Source of the DNA: Micromonospora thermarum | GTDB taxonomy: Bacteria; Actinomycetota; Actinomycetes; Mycobacteriales; Micromonosporaceae | Length of the DNA stretch: 64,000 bases | NCBI RefSeq assembly: GCF_012034245.1 | Contig: NZ_JAATEO010000009.1 | Span: forward strand, 62,001-126,000 | Reading direction: 5' to 3' | Shown: one piece after another, positions 50,149-62,573 of the stretch | Position numbering within the stretch: position 1 is the first letter of the stretch | Layout: every line of letters begins with the position of its first letter | Translations under genes and position numbers: made by a program | Notes under the pieces: model-generated | The model's database searches: none | Told to the model about the DNA's origin: nothing | Seen by the model: the letters and a program-made list of their open reading frames with translations, nothing else

Positions 50149-51093
50149 GTGAGCGAGGCGCGGACCGCGGAACAGGGTGTCCCGGCCGGGACGGCGGCTG
50201 CGGAGACCATGAGCCAGCCGGCGCCGGCGGAGGCGGACACCACCCTCGTCGTGGTGACCGGCGTCTCCGGCGGCGGTCGTAGCACGGTCGCGCGGGCCCT
50301 CGAGAACGTCGGCTACTACGTGGTGGACAACCTGCCGCAGGCGCTCATGCTCGACATGGCGGAGCTGGCCATGAAGGCCGGCGGCGCCGCCCGGCGTACG
50401 GCGATGGTGCTGGACGTGCGCTCGCGGGCGTTCTCGACCGACCTCGTCGGGGCGATCCGGGAGCTCAAGGAGCGCGGCTTCTCGCCCCGGGTGGTCTTCG
50501 TCGACGCCGACGACGAGGTGCTGATCCGGCGCTTCGAGAGTGTCCGCCGCTCGCACCCCCTCCAGGGCGAAGGGCGGCTCGCCGACGGCATCGCCGTCGA
50601 GCGCGGGCTCCTGGAGGAGGCCCGCGACCAGGCCGACGTGATCATCGACACCAGCCACCTGAACGTCAACCAGCTGCGGCGGCGCATCGAGGAGCTGTTC
50701 GGCGGGGAGGACGCCCGCCGGCTGCGGGTCACCGTGCTCTCCTTCGGCTTCAAGTACGGGCTGCCGCCGGACGCCGACTTCGTGTGCGACGCCCGGTTCC
50801 TGCCGAACCCGTACTGGGTGCCGGAGCTGCGTGAGCACACCGGGCGGGAGCAGGCGGTCAGCTCGTACGTGCTGGGCCAGGAGGGCGCGGACGCCTTCGT
50901 GGCCACGTACGCCGACCTGGTCAACGCCACCACCGCCGGCTTCGAGCGCGAGGGCAAGCGCTACCTGACCGTCGCGGTGGGCTGCACCGGCGGCAAGCAC
51001 CGCAGCGTCGCCATCGCCGAGGAGCTGGCCGCCCGGCTGCGGCAGTCCGGCATCGCCGCCAACGCCCAGCACCGCGACCTGGGGCGCGAATGA
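50149..51093 (+). CDS. rapZ: RapZ-family nucleotide-binding protein
   Basis: 314 residues. P-loop GVSGGGRST (Arg in place of the usual Lys, normal in actinobacterial members), then NVGYYVVDNLPQALMLDMAELA, VVFVDADDEVLIRRFESVRRSHPL and the C-terminal SFGFKYGLPPDADFVCDARFLPNPYW...GCTGGKHRSVAIAEEL. In E. coli RapZ is an RNA adaptor for GlmZ; in Gram-positives the role is less clear, though it is linked to cell envelope metabolism. GTG 50149 is preceded by GGGTGGGGG. It overlaps yvcK by 4 bases (ATGA) and starts the rapZ-yvcK-whiA operon. Confidence 0.95.
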   Translation: MSEARTAEQGVPAGTAAAETMSQPAPAEADTTLVVVTGVSGGGRSTVARALENVGYYVVDNLPQALMLDMAELAMKAGGAARRTAMVLDVRSRAFSTDLVGAIRELKERGFSPRVVFVDADDEVLIRRFESVRRSHPLQGEGRLADGIAVERGLLEEARDQADVIIDTSHLNVNQLRRRIEELFGGEDARRLRVTVLSFGFKYGLPPDADFVCDARFLPNPYWVPELREHTGREQAVSSYVLGQEGADAFVATYADLVNATTAGFEREGKRYLTVAVGCTGGKHRSVAIAEELAARLRQSGIAANAQHRDLGRE

Positions 51094-52109
51094 CGGCCAC
51101 TCGCGTGGTCGCCTTCGGGGGAGGGCACGGCCTGTCCGCCTCGCTGCGCGCGCTGCGGCGCTGCGCACCCGAACTCGACCTGGACATCACGGCCGTGGTC
51201 ACCGTCGGCGACGACGGCGGATCGAGTGGCCGGCTGCGCGCCGAGCGGGGTGGCCTGCCGCCGGGCGACCTCCGGCAGGCCCTCGTCGCGCTGGCCGGCG
51301 ACCACCCGTCGACCCGGCGCAGCGCCGCGCTGTTCCAGCACCGCTTCGCCGAGGTGTCGGCGGGGGTGGGCCCGGGCACCCGGACCGGAACCGCCGGCCA
51401 CCACACCGTGCCGCAGGGCGACGGGCTGGCCGGGCACGCGGTGGGCAACCTGGTCCTGTGCGGCCTGATGGAGCTGCTCGGCGACCCGGTGGCCGCCCTG
51501 GAGCACGCCGGCGCCATGCTCGGCGCGGTCGGCCGGGTGCTGCCGATGTCCTGCCAGCCGGTGGGTATCGAGGCACGGGTGCGGGGCGCCGACCCGGCCC
51601 GCCCCGACGACGTCGACACCGTCACCGGCCAGCACCAGGTGGCCGTCACCACCGGGCGGGTCGAGTCGCTGCGGCTCAACCCGGAGGCGCCGGAGGCCTG
51701 CCCGCAGGCGCTGGAGGCGATCGGCGCGGCCGACTGGCTGATCTTCGGGCCGGGCAGCTGGTACACCAGCGTGCTGCCGCACCTCCTGGTGCCGGAGCTG
51801 GCCGGCGCGATCGTCGCGAGCCCGGCCCGCCGGCTGGTCACGCTCAACCTGGCCGCGGAAAAGGAGACGTTCGGGTTGTCCCTCGCCGACCACCTGGCTG
51901 AGCTGCGGTGGTACCTCCCGGAGTTGAAGGTGGACTTCGTGCTGGGGGATTCCAAGGCGGTGGGTGACCCCGAACCGGTCGGGCGTGCGGCAGAATCGCT
52001 GGGTGCCCGGCTGGTCCTCGCCCCCGTCGCGGTCACCGACGGCACTCCCCGTCATGATCCGGCCGCCCTCGGTGCCGCTCTGGTGCCGGTCCTGGGCGCC
52101 GCTCGTTAG
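51090..52109 (+). CDS. yvcK: YvcK/CuvA-family gluconeogenesis factor (UPF0052)
   Basis: 339 residues with a CofD-like Rossmann fold: VVAFGGGHGLSASLRALRR, VVTVGDDGGSSGRLR (nucleotide-binding), LPPGDLRQALVALA, GHAVGNLVL and FGPGSWYTSVLPHL. YvcK proteins bind UDP-sugars and are needed for growth on gluconeogenic carbon and for placing cell-wall synthesis. ATG 51090 overlaps the rapZ stop. The presence of gap-pgk-tpiA just downstream keeps central carbon genes together. Confidence 0.95.
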   Translation: MTATRVVAFGGGHGLSASLRALRRCAPELDLDITAVVTVGDDGGSSGRLRAERGGLPPGDLRQALVALAGDHPSTRRSAALFQHRFAEVSAGVGPGTRTGTAGHHTVPQGDGLAGHAVGNLVLCGLMELLGDPVAALEHAGAMLGAVGRVLPMSCQPVGIEARVRGADPARPDDVDTVTGQHQVAVTTGRVESLRLNPEAPEACPQALEAIGAADWLIFGPGSWYTSVLPHLLVPELAGAIVASPARRLVTLNLAAEKETFGLSLADHLAELRWYLPELKVDFVLGDSKAVGDPEPVGRAAESLGARLVLAPVAVTDGTPRHDPAALGAALVPVLGAAR

Positions 52110-52163
52110 ACACGTACGTAATCTCCGGCGACACGCCGGAACCGGTCCGTGAGGGGACGCACA

Positions 52164-53144
52164 ATGGCGATGACGGCGGCGGTCAAGGACGAGCTGAGCC
52201 GGGTCGACGTGCCCAAGCCCTGCTGTCGACGGGCGGAGATGGCGGCGCTGCTGCGCTTCGCCGGCGGGCTGCACATCGTCTCCGGCCGGGTGGTCGTGGA
52301 GGCCGAGCTGGACACCGGCGCGGTGGCCCGGCGGCTGCGGCGGGAGATCGCCGAGGTGTACGGCTACCCGAGCGAGATCCACGTGCTCGCCTCCGGCGGC
52401 CTGCGCAAGGGCAGCCACTTCATCGTCCGGGTGGTCAAGGACGGCGAGTCCCTGGCCCGGCAGACCGGCCTGCTCGACGTGCGCGGCCGTCCGGTGCGGG
52501 GCCTGCCGCCGCACGTGGTGGCCGCCAACGTCTGCTGCGCGGTCTCCGCGTGGCGGGGCGCGTTCATGGCGCACGGCTCGCTGACCGAGCCCGGCCGGTC
52601 CAGCGCCCTGGAGATCACCTGCCCCGGCCCGGAGTCGGCGCTCGCACTGGTCGGCGCCGCCCGCCGCATCGGCATCACCGCGAAGAACCGGGAGGTGCGC
52701 GGGGTGGACCGGGTGGTGGTCAAGGACGGCGACGCCATCGCCGCCCTGCTCACCCGCATCGGCGCCCACTCCAGCGTCCTCGCCTGGGAGGAGCGCCGGG
52801 TGCGGCGGGAGGTGCGCGCCACCGCCAACCGGCTGGCCAACTTCGACGACGCGAACCTGCGCCGCTCGGCGCGCGCCGCGGTGGCCGCCGCCGCCCGGGT
52901 CACCCGTGCCCTGGAGATCCTCGCCGAGGACGCGCCGAACCACCTGACCTCGGCCGGCCGGCTGCGGCTGGAGCACCGCCAGGCCTCCCTGGAGGAGCTG
53001 GGCGCGCTCGCCGACCCGCCGCTGACCAAGGACGCGATCGCCGGCCGGATCCGGCGGCTGCTCGCGCTCGCCGACAAGCGGGCGCGTGACCTGGGCATCC
53101 CGGATACGGAAGCGGCAGTCACGCCCGACATGCTCGTGGTCTGA
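52164..53144 (+). CDS. whiA: Sporulation/cell-division regulator WhiA
   Basis: 326 residues. N-terminal LAGLIDADG-like fold without nuclease residues ([33 protein letters not shown]) and a C-terminal helix-turn-helix ([29 protein letters not shown]). WhiA works with WhiB to switch on division genes during sporulation in Streptomyces and is kept in all Gram-positives. ATG 52164 has GAGGGGA 7 bases upstream. After it come 267 bases of non-coding sequence before gap. Confidence 0.95.
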   Translation: MAMTAAVKDELSRVDVPKPCCRRAEMAALLRFAGGLHIVSGRVVVEAELDTGAVARRLRREIAEVYGYPSEIHVLASGGLRKGSHFIVRVVKDGESLARQTGLLDVRGRPVRGLPPHVVAANVCCAVSAWRGAFMAHGSLTEPGRSSALEITCPGPESALALVGAARRIGITAKNREVRGVDRVVVKDGDAIAALLTRIGAHSSVLAWEERRVRREVRATANRLANFDDANLRRSARAAVAAAARVTRALEILAEDAPNHLTSAGRLRLEHRQASLEELGALADPPLTKDAIAGRIRRLLALADKRARDLGIPDTEAAVTPDMLVV

Positions 53145-53318
53145 TAGGACGGTGGCGGTTCCTACGGCGCGAGAAGGATCACCACCCGCCGCAGCGCGAC
53201 CCCGCGCGCTCGGATATGGTCGCTGCGTACGGCAAGGGGGCCGGCACCGGCACTCCTCGCCGTGCTCACCGCCTCGGGCGGTCAGGTCCCTCAGACCGCG
53301 GCGGGGCGGCCGAGATGA

Positions 53319-55636
<2,318 letters not shown>

Positions 55637-56428
55637 ATGGCGAGCACCCCGCGCCGGCCGCTGATGGCCGGCAACTGGAAGATGAACCTCAACCACCTCG
55701 AGGCGAACCTGCTGGTGCAGAAGCTCGCCGCGAGCCTCACCGAGAAGCAGCTCACCGAGGTCGAGACGGTGGTGCTGCCGCCGTACACCGACCTGCGGAC
55801 GGTGCAGACCGCCGTGGACGGCGACAAGCTGCTCATCGGCTACGGCGCGCAGGACCTCTCGCCGCACGCGTCGGGCGCGTACACCGGGGACATCTCCGGC
55901 CCGATGCTGGCGAAGCTGGGCTGCACGTACGTGGTGGTCGGCCACTCCGAGCGGCGGGCGTACCACCACGAGGACGACGCGCTGGTCAACGCGAAGGTGC
56001 AGGCGGCGCTGACCCACGGGCTCACCCCGATCCTCTGCGTGGGGGAGGGGCTGGACGTCCGCGAGCAGGGCACCCACGTGGCGCACTGCAGCGAGCAGCT
56101 CGACGGCGCCCTCAAGGGGCTCTCCGCCGAGCAGGTGACGAGCGTCGTCGTCGCGTACGAGCCGGTCTGGGCGATCGGCACCGGCAAGACGGCCACCCCG
56201 GAGGACGCCCAGGAGGTGTGCGCCGCGGTCCGCCAGCGCCTGGCGGACCGCTTCGGCGCGGAGACCGCGGACCAGGTCCGCATCCTGTACGGCGGGTCGG
56301 TCAAGTCCTCGAACGTGGCGGCGATCATGGCCCAGCCGGACGTGGACGGCGCCCTGGTCGGCGGTGCCAGCCTGGACGCCGAGGAGTTCGCGAAGATCTG
56401 CCGGTTCCCGGAGCACACCGCCCGCTGA
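55637..56428 (+). CDS. tpiA: Triosephosphate isomerase
   Basis: 263 residues. (beta/alpha)8 barrel with [12 protein letters not shown] (catalytic Asn and Lys), [11 protein letters not shown] (catalytic His), [16 protein letters not shown] (catalytic Glu and loop 6) and [11 protein letters not shown] (phosphate loop). The start codon directly follows the pgk stop codon. After it, 95 bases separate it from secG, with a TATCCT box near 56436 that could be a secG promoter. Confidence 0.97.
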   Translation: MASTPRRPLMAGNWKMNLNHLEANLLVQKLAASLTEKQLTEVETVVLPPYTDLRTVQTAVDGDKLLIGYGAQDLSPHASGAYTGDISGPMLAKLGCTYVVVGHSERRAYHHEDDALVNAKVQAALTHGLTPILCVGEGLDVREQGTHVAHCSEQLDGALKGLSAEQVTSVVVAYEPVWAIGTGKTATPEDAQEVCAAVRQRLADRFGAETADQVRILYGGSVKSSNVAAIMAQPDVDGALVGGASLDAEEFAKICRFPEHTAR

Positions 56429-56523
56429 TCGCTCGCTATCCTTGACTCCGCCCGTCCGCCGGCCGGTGCCACCGTGCCCGATCTGCCCGGGCGAGGATCG
56501 CAACGAGAGGACTGTCCCCAGCC

Positions 56524-56787
56524 ATGCCGATCTGGTTCGCATACACGTTGATCGTGTTGCTGGTCATCACGAGCATCCTGCTCACCATGCTGATCCTGCT
56601 GCACCGCGGTAAGGGCGGCGGGCTGTCGAGCATGTTCGGCGGCGGGGTCAGCTCCAGCCTGGCCGGGTCGTCGGTCGCCGAGAAGAACCTGGACCGCTAC
56701 ACCGTGCTGGTGGGCATCGTCTGGTTCGCCTGCATCGTCGGGCTCGGGCTCTGGCTCCGGCTCCAGCAGACCAGCGGCGTCGCCTGA
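56524..56787 (+). CDS. secG: Preprotein translocase subunit SecG
   Basis: 87 residues with two membrane helices (WFAYTLIVLLVITSILLTMLILL and TVLVGIVWFACIVGLGLWL) and the cytosolic loop HRGKGGGLSSMFGGGVSSSLAGSSVAEKNLDR, the SecG signature. It stabilises the SecYE channel. A ribosome site (GAGAGGA, 56507-56513) precedes ATG 56524. Location after tpiA is the standard actinobacterial position. Confidence 0.96.
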   Translation: MPIWFAYTLIVLLVITSILLTMLILLHRGKGGGLSSMFGGGVSSSLAGSSVAEKNLDRYTVLVGIVWFACIVGLGLWLRLQQTSGVA

Positions 56788-56924
56788 GCAGCCGCGTCAA
56801 GTCGTACAATCTGCGCGCGGTCCGTCCCCCGACGGGCCGCGCGCAGTCCGTTTCACCCCGCTGCACCGCGTCGCCCGCCGCCACCCCGACGGCGATTCCC
56901 CTCCGACGACAGGAGCGAGCAGCC

Positions 56925-57275
56925 GTGCGCAACGGTAACGTCCTCCGGGGCAGTCGTGTGGGCTCCACCCCGGCCCGCCCCACCGAACGCTACGAGCCGG
57001 CCCCCTGCCGGCCGGTCACCTACTGGTGCCGCAACGGCCACGACGTCGAGATCCGGATCGCCGCCGAGGCGCCGGCACCCGACCTGTGGGACTGTCCCCG
57101 CTGCGGGCTCCCCGCCGGCCGGGACCCCGGGAACCCGCCGGGCCGCGTCCGGTCCGAGCCCTACAAGACCCACCTGGCGTACGTGAAGGAGCGGCGCACC
57201 GACGCCGAGGGCGCGGCGATCCTCGCCGAGGCCCTCGACGCCCTGCGGCGCCGCCGCGGCCGGCCGGAGTGCTAG
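56925..57275 (+). CDS. rbpA: RNA polymerase-binding protein RbpA
   Basis: 116 residues. RbpA stabilises sigma A-type RNA polymerase open complexes. The N-terminal tail has the conserved VLRGSRVGS, the core domain a zinc-site pattern C35-x3-H39 ... C57-x2-C60 (YWCRNGHD, WDCPRCG), and the C-terminal sigma-interacting helix TDAEGAAILAEALDALRRRRG. Linker PYKTHLAYVKERR fits the basic linker. GTG 56925 is the start; GACGACAGGAGCGAGC lies in front. A TACAAT box (56805-56810) is a strong -10 candidate, giving a leader of about 110 bases. Confidence 0.93.
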   Translation: MRNGNVLRGSRVGSTPARPTERYEPAPCRPVTYWCRNGHDVEIRIAAEAPAPDLWDCPRCGLPAGRDPGNPPGRVRSEPYKTHLAYVKERRTDAEGAAILAEALDALRRRRGRPEC

Positions 57276-57302
57276 GAAGGGTCCCGTTCAGGGCCCATTC
57301 CT
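57274..57302. terminator. Terminator-like inverted repeat between rbpA and pgl
   Basis: AGGAAGGG (57274-57281) pairs with CCCATTCCT (57294-57302) imperfectly, with GGGTCCC/GGGCCC inside. It lies at the rbpA stop between convergent genes. Confidence 0.45.
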
Positions 57303-57308
57303 CGCCGC

Positions 57309-58079
57309 TCAGCGCAGGCTGCGGAAGCGGGCCGGCACGTCGGCCGCCGCCGCCCGGTCCAGCAGCCAGAGGGTACGGCCGGTGCCCTGCACGCCGGCCG
57401 CCGGCAGCTGCACCGGACCCGCGCCGGCGAGGGCCATGCCGACCGCGCGGGCCTTGTCCGCGCCGCCGGCCACCAGCCACACCTCCTCGGCGGTGTTGAT
57501 CGCCGGGAGGGTGAGGGTGACGCGGACCGGCGGCGGCTTCGGGCTGCCCCGGACCGCGCTGACCGGCCGGCTCTCGTAGCTCACCGGATGCTCCGGGAAG
57601 ACCGACGCCACGTGCCCGTCCTCGCCCACGCCGAGCATCAGCACGTCGAAGTGGGGGAGAGCGGCGGTGCCCGGGCGGGCCGAGCGGGCCAGCTCGGCCG
57701 CGTACCGGGCGGCGGCCTCCTCCGGGTCGTGCCCCGCCGGGCCGTCCGAGGCCGGCATCGGGTGCACCCGAGCCGGGTCCAGCGGCACCGCGTCCAGCAG
57801 CGCCGCCCGCGCCTGCGTCTCGTTGCGCTCCGGGTCACCGGACGGCAGGAACCGCTCGTCGCCCCACCACACGTCCACCCGGGACCAGTCCACCGCGTCC
57901 CGGGCGGGCAGCGCCGCCACCGCCCGGTACACGGCCGCCGCGATCCGACCGCCGGTCAGCACCACCGACGCCTGGCCGCGTTCGGCCTGCGCGTCGAGGA
58001 GCCGGACCACCAGCCGGGCCGCCACCGCCTGCGCCAGCAGGTCCGGGTCGGCGTGGACGGCGACACTCGCCTCGCTCAT
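57309..58079 (-). CDS. pgl: 6-phosphogluconolactonase
   Basis: 256 residues of the DevB/SOL type: VVLTGGRIAAAVYRAVAAL, VDVWWGDERFLPSGDPERNETQARAALL, HFDVLMLGVGEDGHVASVFPEHP (active-site region) and VTLTLPAINTAEEVWLVAGGADKARAV. It hydrolyses 6-phosphogluconolactone, the product of the zwf enzyme three coding units upstream. Last gene of the pentose-phosphate operon. Its ATG overlaps the end of an upstream mini-ORF (ATGA). Confidence 0.95.
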   Translation of the reverse strand: MSEASVAVHADPDLLAQAVAARLVVRLLDAQAERGQASVVLTGGRIAAAVYRAVAALPARDAVDWSRVDVWWGDERFLPSGDPERNETQARAALLDAVPLDPARVHPMPASDGPAGHDPEEAAARYAAELARSARPGTAALPHFDVLMLGVGEDGHVASVFPEHPVSYESRPVSAVRGSPKPPPVRVTLTLPAINTAEEVWLVAGGADKARAVGMALAGAGPVQLPAAGVQGTGRTLWLLDRAAAADVPARFRSLR

Positions 58080-58234
58080 GCCGGCGCTCCGCTGCGCCGA
58101 ACGGTCCGAGCCACGGCCGCGTCGGTCTGCCCGGCAGCACCGGTACGGCCTCGGCCGGGGATCGGACTGTGAGCAGTGCCGTCATGAGGCTCCGTTGCGC
58201 TGAGCCTGATGATTCGCTCGCTCCGCTCGCTCAT
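58076..58234 (-). CDS. Mini-ORF of the MSERSER type between opcA and pgl
   Basis: A 52-codon frame beginning MSERSERIIRLSATEP. Its ATG overlaps the opcA stop (ATGA, 58231-58234) and its TGA overlaps the pgl ATG (58076-58079), so a ribosome could run from opcA through it to pgl. The first 30 bases are a near-repeat of the start of the 62.5-kb mini-ORF. The composition after residue 12 (Gly/Ala/Arg-rich) does not look like a folded protein. Confidence 0.4.
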   Translation of the reverse strand: MSERSERIIRLSATEPHDGTAHSPIPGRGRTGAAGQTDAAVARTVRRSGAPA

Positions 58235-59253
58235 GCCGGCACTTGCCCGCTGGTGCCGGAGTGGGCGGTGATCCCCGCCTCGGCCCGCTGGGCCTCCGCC
58301 GGATCCTTCCAGACGTGCACCCGCTGGGCGGGACGCTGGTCCAGCCCGGTGAGCCCGGCCGCGGCGCCCAGCGCCTCCGCGTACACCTGGTCGGCGTCGA
58401 GCCGGCGCAGCTCCTCGGCCAGCTCGTCGCCGAGCGGCCGGCGGACCAGCGGCAGGTGCCGGTCCTCCTGCCCGGTACGCCGGAAGATCGCCATGCTGTC
58501 GTCCCGGGTCAGCGTCAACTCGTCGCCGTTGGCGCAGCGCAGCTGCACCTCGTGCATCCGCGGGTGCTGGTCGGTGTGCTGCCACCGCGGGTCGATCCCG
58601 AGCCGGGCGGCCAACCAGCCGCGCATCAGGGCGGCCGTCGGGTCGGTGCGCGGTGCGACCACGGTCGCGTCGGTGACCTGCGCCTCGGTGGTGTCGAACG
58701 CGCCCGCCACCAGCGTGCGCCACAGCGTGATCCGCGTCCACGCCAGGTCGGTGTCGCCGGGCACGTAGTCCCGGGCGCGCTGCCGCAGCGCCTCGACCGG
58801 GTCGGCCGCCTGCGCCGCGTCGGTGATCCGCCGGTCCGCGACGACGCCGAGGAAGTCGGTGGCGATCTCGGCCGGCGGCTCGCCGTGCCACCACGTCACC
58901 ACCGGCACGTCCGGCACCAGCAGCGGCATCACCACCGACTCGGCGTGCAGGGCCAGCCGCCCGTACATCCGGGTGACCACCGCCTCGCACGGGCCGAGCC
59001 GGCCGCCGACGACGATCTCCGCGTCCAGCCGGTTGCGGTCCCGCTCGACGTCGGAGCGGACCACCACGAGCAGCCGGCACGGGTGGGCGGCGGCGGCGAT
59101 GGTCGCCGCCGCCTCGGCCTCACGGACCCGCTTCTCGTCCACCACCACGATCAGGGTGAGCGCCATGCCGCTGGCCACCCCGCCGGCGCTGCGCCGCTCG
59201 GCGGCGAGTGCCTTGACCACCTCGTTGCCGGTGGTGTCCCACAGGCCGATCAC
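58231..59253 (-). CDS. opcA: Glucose-6-phosphate dehydrogenase assembly protein OpcA
   Basis: 340 residues. OpcA supports the activity and redox control of glucose-6-phosphate dehydrogenase in cyanobacteria and actinobacteria. Recognisable blocks: MIGLWDTTGNEVVKAL, ALTLIVVVDE, HPCRLLVVV, VVTRMYGRLALHAESVVMPLLVPDVPVVTWWHGEPP and DLAWTRITLWRTLVAGAFD. The start is GTG 59253, preceded by GGGAGG, 34 bases after the zwf stop; that gap holds a degenerate GAGCGACGCGAGC repeat. Confidence 0.94.
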   Translation of the reverse strand: MIGLWDTTGNEVVKALAAERRSAGGVASGMALTLIVVVDEKRVREAEAAATIAAAAHPCRLLVVVRSDVERDRNRLDAEIVVGGRLGPCEAVVTRMYGRLALHAESVVMPLLVPDVPVVTWWHGEPPAEIATDFLGVVADRRITDAAQAADPVEALRQRARDYVPGDTDLAWTRITLWRTLVAGAFDTTEAQVTDATVVAPRTDPTAALMRGWLAARLGIDPRWQHTDQHPRMHEVQLRCANGDELTLTRDDSMAIFRRTGQEDRHLPLVRRPLGDELAEELRRLDADQVYAEALGAAAGLTGLDQRPAQRVHVWKDPAEAQRAEAGITAHSGTSGQVPA

Positions 59254-59287
59254 AGGAGCCTCCCGGTGTGCTCGCGTCGCTCGGTCG

Positions 59288-60847
59288 TCACGCCCGCCGC
59301 CAGGCCCGGCCCTCGCGGGCCAGCATCTCGTCGGCGGCGCGGGGGCCCCACTCGCCGGCCCGGTACGGCTCCGGCTTCGTACCCGCCCAGGCCCGCTCCA
59401 GCGGGTCCACCACCGCCCAGCTCTGCTCGACCTCGGCGGCGTCGGGGAAGAGCGTCCGGTCGCCGATGAGCACGTCCAAAACCAGCCGCTCGTACGCCTC
59501 GGGGCTGGACTCGGTGAACGCCTCGCCGTACTGGAAGTCCATTGCGATGTCGCGGACCTCCATGGCGGTGCCCGGCACCTTCGAGCCGAACTTGAGGACC
59601 ACGCCCTCGTCCGGCTGGACCCGGATGACGAGCTGGTTGTTGCCCAGCGACTCGACGTCCGCGTCGTCGAACGGCAGGTGCGGGGCCTTCTTGAACATGA
59701 TGGCGACCTCGGTGACCCGGCGCGGCAGCCGCTTGCCGGCCCGGATGTAGAACGGCACCTCCGCCCAGCGGCGGTTCTGGATGCCCAGGCGCACCGCCAC
59801 GTAGGTCTCCGTCGTGGAGTCCGGCGGGACGCCCGCCTCCTCCAGGTAGCCGAGCGCGCGCTCGCCGCCCACCCAGCCGGGCAGGTACTGGCCCCGGACG
59901 GTGCCCTTCTGGACGTCCTTCGGCAGGGTGATCGCCTTGAGCACCTTCAGCTTCTCGGTGCGGATCTCGTCCGGGTCGAAGCTGGTCGGCTCCTCCATCG
60001 CCACCAGCGCCAGCAGCTGGAGCAGGTGGTTCTGGAGGACGTCACGGGCGGCGCCGGCCGAGTCGTAGAACCCCGCCCGGGTGCCGATGCCGACGTCCTC
60101 GGCCATGGTGATCTGTACCGAGTCGACGTACTTCGAGTTCCACAGGGGCTCGAAGAGGTTGTTGGCGAACCGCAGGGCGAGGATGTTCTGGACGGTCTCC
60201 TTGCCCAGGTAGTGGTCGATCCGGAAGACGTCCTCCCGGGTGAAGACGTCGTCGACCAGGTCGTTGAGCGCCTTCGCCGAGGGCAGGTCGTTACCGAACG
60301 GCTTCTCCACCACCACCCGACGCCACCCGCCGGACTTGGCGTTGTCGGCCATGCCGGTGCGGGCGAGCTGCTTGAGCACCACGGGGAACGCCGCCGGGGG
60401 GATGGAGAAGTAGAAGGCGGCGTTGCCGGGGATGCCGTGGGTGCGCCGCAGCTCGTCCAGGGTGGCCGCCAGGTGGTCGAAGGCGGAGTCGTCGTCGAAC
60501 GACCCGCCGACGAACTTCATGTTGCCGGCCAGCCGGGCCCACACCTCCTCGCGCCACGGGGTGCGGGCGTGCTTCTTCGCCGCCTCGCAGGCAAGCGTCT
60601 CGAAGTCGCCGTCACCCCAGTCGCGGCGGGCGAAGCCGAGCACGACGAAGCCCGGGGGCAGCAGCCCCCGGTTCGCGAGGTCGTACACGGCCGGCAGCAG
60701 CTTCTTGCGGGCCAGGTCCCCGGTGACGCCGAAGATCACCAGAGCGCAGGGCTCCGGGATCCTCGGCAGCCGCCGGTCCTGCGGGTCGCGTAGCGGGTTC
60801 GTCACGCCGCCTCCTCGCTCCGCCTCGGTCACGTCCGTCATCGTCAC
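59288..60847 (-). CDS. zwf: Glucose-6-phosphate 1-dehydrogenase
   Basis: 519 residues from ATG 60847. NADP-binding [23 protein letters not shown], substrate motif [14 protein letters not shown] (catalytic His region), [13 protein letters not shown] and [18 protein letters not shown]. The first enzyme of the oxidative pentose-phosphate pathway, making NADPH. ATG 60847 overlaps the pgi stop (ATGA); a GTG at 60805 ([15 protein letters not shown]) also fits family N-termini, and the 42 bases between look like another GAGCGA-type repeat, so translation may begin at either. Confidence 0.96.
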   Translation of the reverse strand: MTMTDVTEAERGGGVTNPLRDPQDRRLPRIPEPCALVIFGVTGDLARKKLLPAVYDLANRGLLPPGFVVLGFARRDWGDGDFETLACEAAKKHARTPWREEVWARLAGNMKFVGGSFDDDSAFDHLAATLDELRRTHGIPGNAAFYFSIPPAAFPVVLKQLARTGMADNAKSGGWRRVVVEKPFGNDLPSAKALNDLVDDVFTREDVFRIDHYLGKETVQNILALRFANNLFEPLWNSKYVDSVQITMAEDVGIGTRAGFYDSAGAARDVLQNHLLQLLALVAMEEPTSFDPDEIRTEKLKVLKAITLPKDVQKGTVRGQYLPGWVGGERALGYLEEAGVPPDSTTETYVAVRLGIQNRRWAEVPFYIRAGKRLPRRVTEVAIMFKKAPHLPFDDADVESLGNNQLVIRVQPDEGVVLKFGSKVPGTAMEVRDIAMDFQYGEAFTESSPEAYERLVLDVLIGDRTLFPDAAEVEQSWAVVDPLERAWAGTKPEPYRAGEWGPRAADEMLAREGRAWRRA

Positions 60848-62493
60848 GCGCGCGCTGTCCCGACCGCATCGAGCAGCTGGGCCACGCCGGCGGACCGGTC
60901 GGTCAGGTGCAGCCGCAACAGCGGGCGCTTCCGGCCGGCCAGGGCCTGCCGGTCGCCGGCGGCCTGCGCCGCCTGCAGCTCCCCGAAGGTGTACGGCTTG
61001 CCGGGCACCGCCAGATCAACGTCGACCGCGCCGGTGATCTGGAGGAAGCTGCCGAGCTGCGGACCGCCCTTGTGGTACTGGCCGGTGGAGTGCAGGAAAC
61101 GCGGCCCCCAGCCGAAGGTGACCGGCCGGTCGGTGCGCCCGGCGAGCAGCGGCCGCAGCCGGGCCGCGTCGGCGTCGGCGAACCGGTCGAGGTACGCCAT
61201 CACGGCGAGATACCCGTCGTCCTCCACACCGTCGAGCAGCCAGCGCAGCACGCCGGCCAGGTCGCCCGGCGCGCCGGACGGGGCGTACACCTCGATCGCG
61301 CCCTCGGTGAACGACGGCGTCTCCGCCGGCGGGCCGGAGGCCAGGATCTTGTTGGTGTTGTCCTTGGACTCGGTGACGTTCGGCTGGTTGAACGGGTCGA
61401 TGCCGAGCACCACGCCGGCGATAGCGGTGGCGTACTCCCAGGTCAGGAACTGGGCGCCGAGCGGGCCGTTGACCGCCACGTCCGGGTCGGCGCCGCCGCC
61501 GGGGACGGTGCCGGGAGGCAGCGCGCCGCCGTAGGTCACGGTGAGCACGTTCCGGCCGGTGGTGCCCGGGCCCCGCGGCGACTCGACCACGACCGGGAGG
61601 ATGCCGAGGCCGGCCTTGCCGGTCGATTCGGCGACCAGCTGCTCGATCCAGTCGCCGAGGCCGTCGATTCCGGTGCCGTCGGAGATCAGCGCGACCTTGT
61701 CCCGGCCCATCGTCGCCGCCGCGCCGAGCGCGGCGCCGAGTGCCAGCCCCGGGTTGTCCCGGTCCCCGCCCAGGGACTCGGCGAGCGCGTCGGCCTCGTC
61801 GAGGATGTCGGCCACCTCGACGCCGGCCAGCGCCGTCGGGACCAGCCCGAACGCGGTCAGCGCCGAGTAGCGCCCGCCCACGTTCGGATCGGCCAGGACG
61901 CAGAACGCGCCCATCTCGGCGGCGGTCTGCTCGAGCGGCGAGCCCGGGTCGGTCACCACGACGAAGTGCCGGCCGGCCTCCTCCTCGGTCATCCCGGCGT
62001 CCAGGAACGCCTGCCAGTACGCGCGGCGGTGGCTGTCGGTCTCCACCGTGGAGCCGGACTTGCTGGCCACCACGACCACCGTCCGCTCCAGCCGGTCGGC
62101 CAGCGCCGCCCGGACCTGGCCCGGGTCGGTGGTGTCCAGCACGGTCAGCGGCTTGCCGAGGGTACGCGCGATCACCTCGGGGGCCAGCGACGAGCCGCCC
62201 ATGCCGGCGAGCACGACGTGGTCCAGGTCGCCCAGCTCCGCCTTCAGCTCGGCGAGCTGGGGGAGCAGTTCACGGCTGCGGCGGTGGGTGTCCACCCAGC
62301 CGAGGCGGATCTTCGCCTCGGCCTCAGCGTCCGGACCCCACAGGCTCGGGTCCTTGCGCGCCAGCCGGCCCGGGGCCTCGTTCGCGACGAGCGCCTGGCG
62401 GGTGGATGCGGGGGCGGACCGGTCGACGGCGTCCGCCCCGTACACGGCGAGCCCGGCCGCCGCCTCCACCGGCCCGGAGAGCAGGTCACTCAC
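60844..62493 (-). CDS. pgi: Glucose-6-phosphate isomerase
   Basis: 549 residues with two SIS domains. [42 protein letters not shown] (phosphate site), [16 protein letters not shown] and [27 protein letters not shown] mark the actinobacterial branch found inside tal-pgi-zwf operons; it is distant from the classical stand-alone Pgi. [11 protein letters not shown] near residue 475 holds catalytic residues. GTG 62493 overlaps the stop of the MSERSER mini-ORF. Feeds glucose-6-phosphate to zwf, overlapping by four bases. Confidence 0.94.
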   Translation of the reverse strand: MSDLLSGPVEAAAGLAVYGADAVDRSAPASTRQALVANEAPGRLARKDPSLWGPDAEAEAKIRLGWVDTHRRSRELLPQLAELKAELGDLDHVVLAGMGGSSLAPEVIARTLGKPLTVLDTTDPGQVRAALADRLERTVVVVASKSGSTVETDSHRRAYWQAFLDAGMTEEEAGRHFVVVTDPGSPLEQTAAEMGAFCVLADPNVGGRYSALTAFGLVPTALAGVEVADILDEADALAESLGGDRDNPGLALGAALGAAATMGRDKVALISDGTGIDGLGDWIEQLVAESTGKAGLGILPVVVESPRGPGTTGRNVLTVTYGGALPPGTVPGGGADPDVAVNGPLGAQFLTWEYATAIAGVVLGIDPFNQPNVTESKDNTNKILASGPPAETPSFTEGAIEVYAPSGAPGDLAGVLRWLLDGVEDDGYLAVMAYLDRFADADAARLRPLLAGRTDRPVTFGWGPRFLHSTGQYHKGGPQLGSFLQITGAVDVDLAVPGKPYTFGELQAAQAAGDRQALAGRKRPLLRLHLTDRSAGVAQLLDAVGTARA

Positions 62494-62573
62494 GCCGCCA
62501 CCTCGCTTCGCTCGGCGGCGGCGCGAGGCGCCACACTGCTGTGCCTGATGGTTCGCTCGCTGCGCTCGCTCAC
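62490..62573 (-). CDS. Mini-ORF of the MSERSER type between tal and pgi
   Basis: A 27-codon frame beginning [13 protein letters not shown]. Its GTG overlaps the tal stop and its TGA overlaps the pgi GTG start (GTGA on both sides). A second GAGCGAAGCGAG unit occurs at its end. It matches the mini-ORF before the phosphatase (22.2 kb) along HS..V.PR.AAA and the opcA-pgl one over the first ten residues. Confidence 0.4.
   Translation of the reverse strand: MSERSERTIRHSSVAPRAAAERSEVAA

Noticed and set aside
50149..51093. RapZ with a defective P-loop (Arg for Lys)
   Set aside because: GGGRS-type P-loops are usual in actinobacterial RapZ proteins, so this is not an anomaly.
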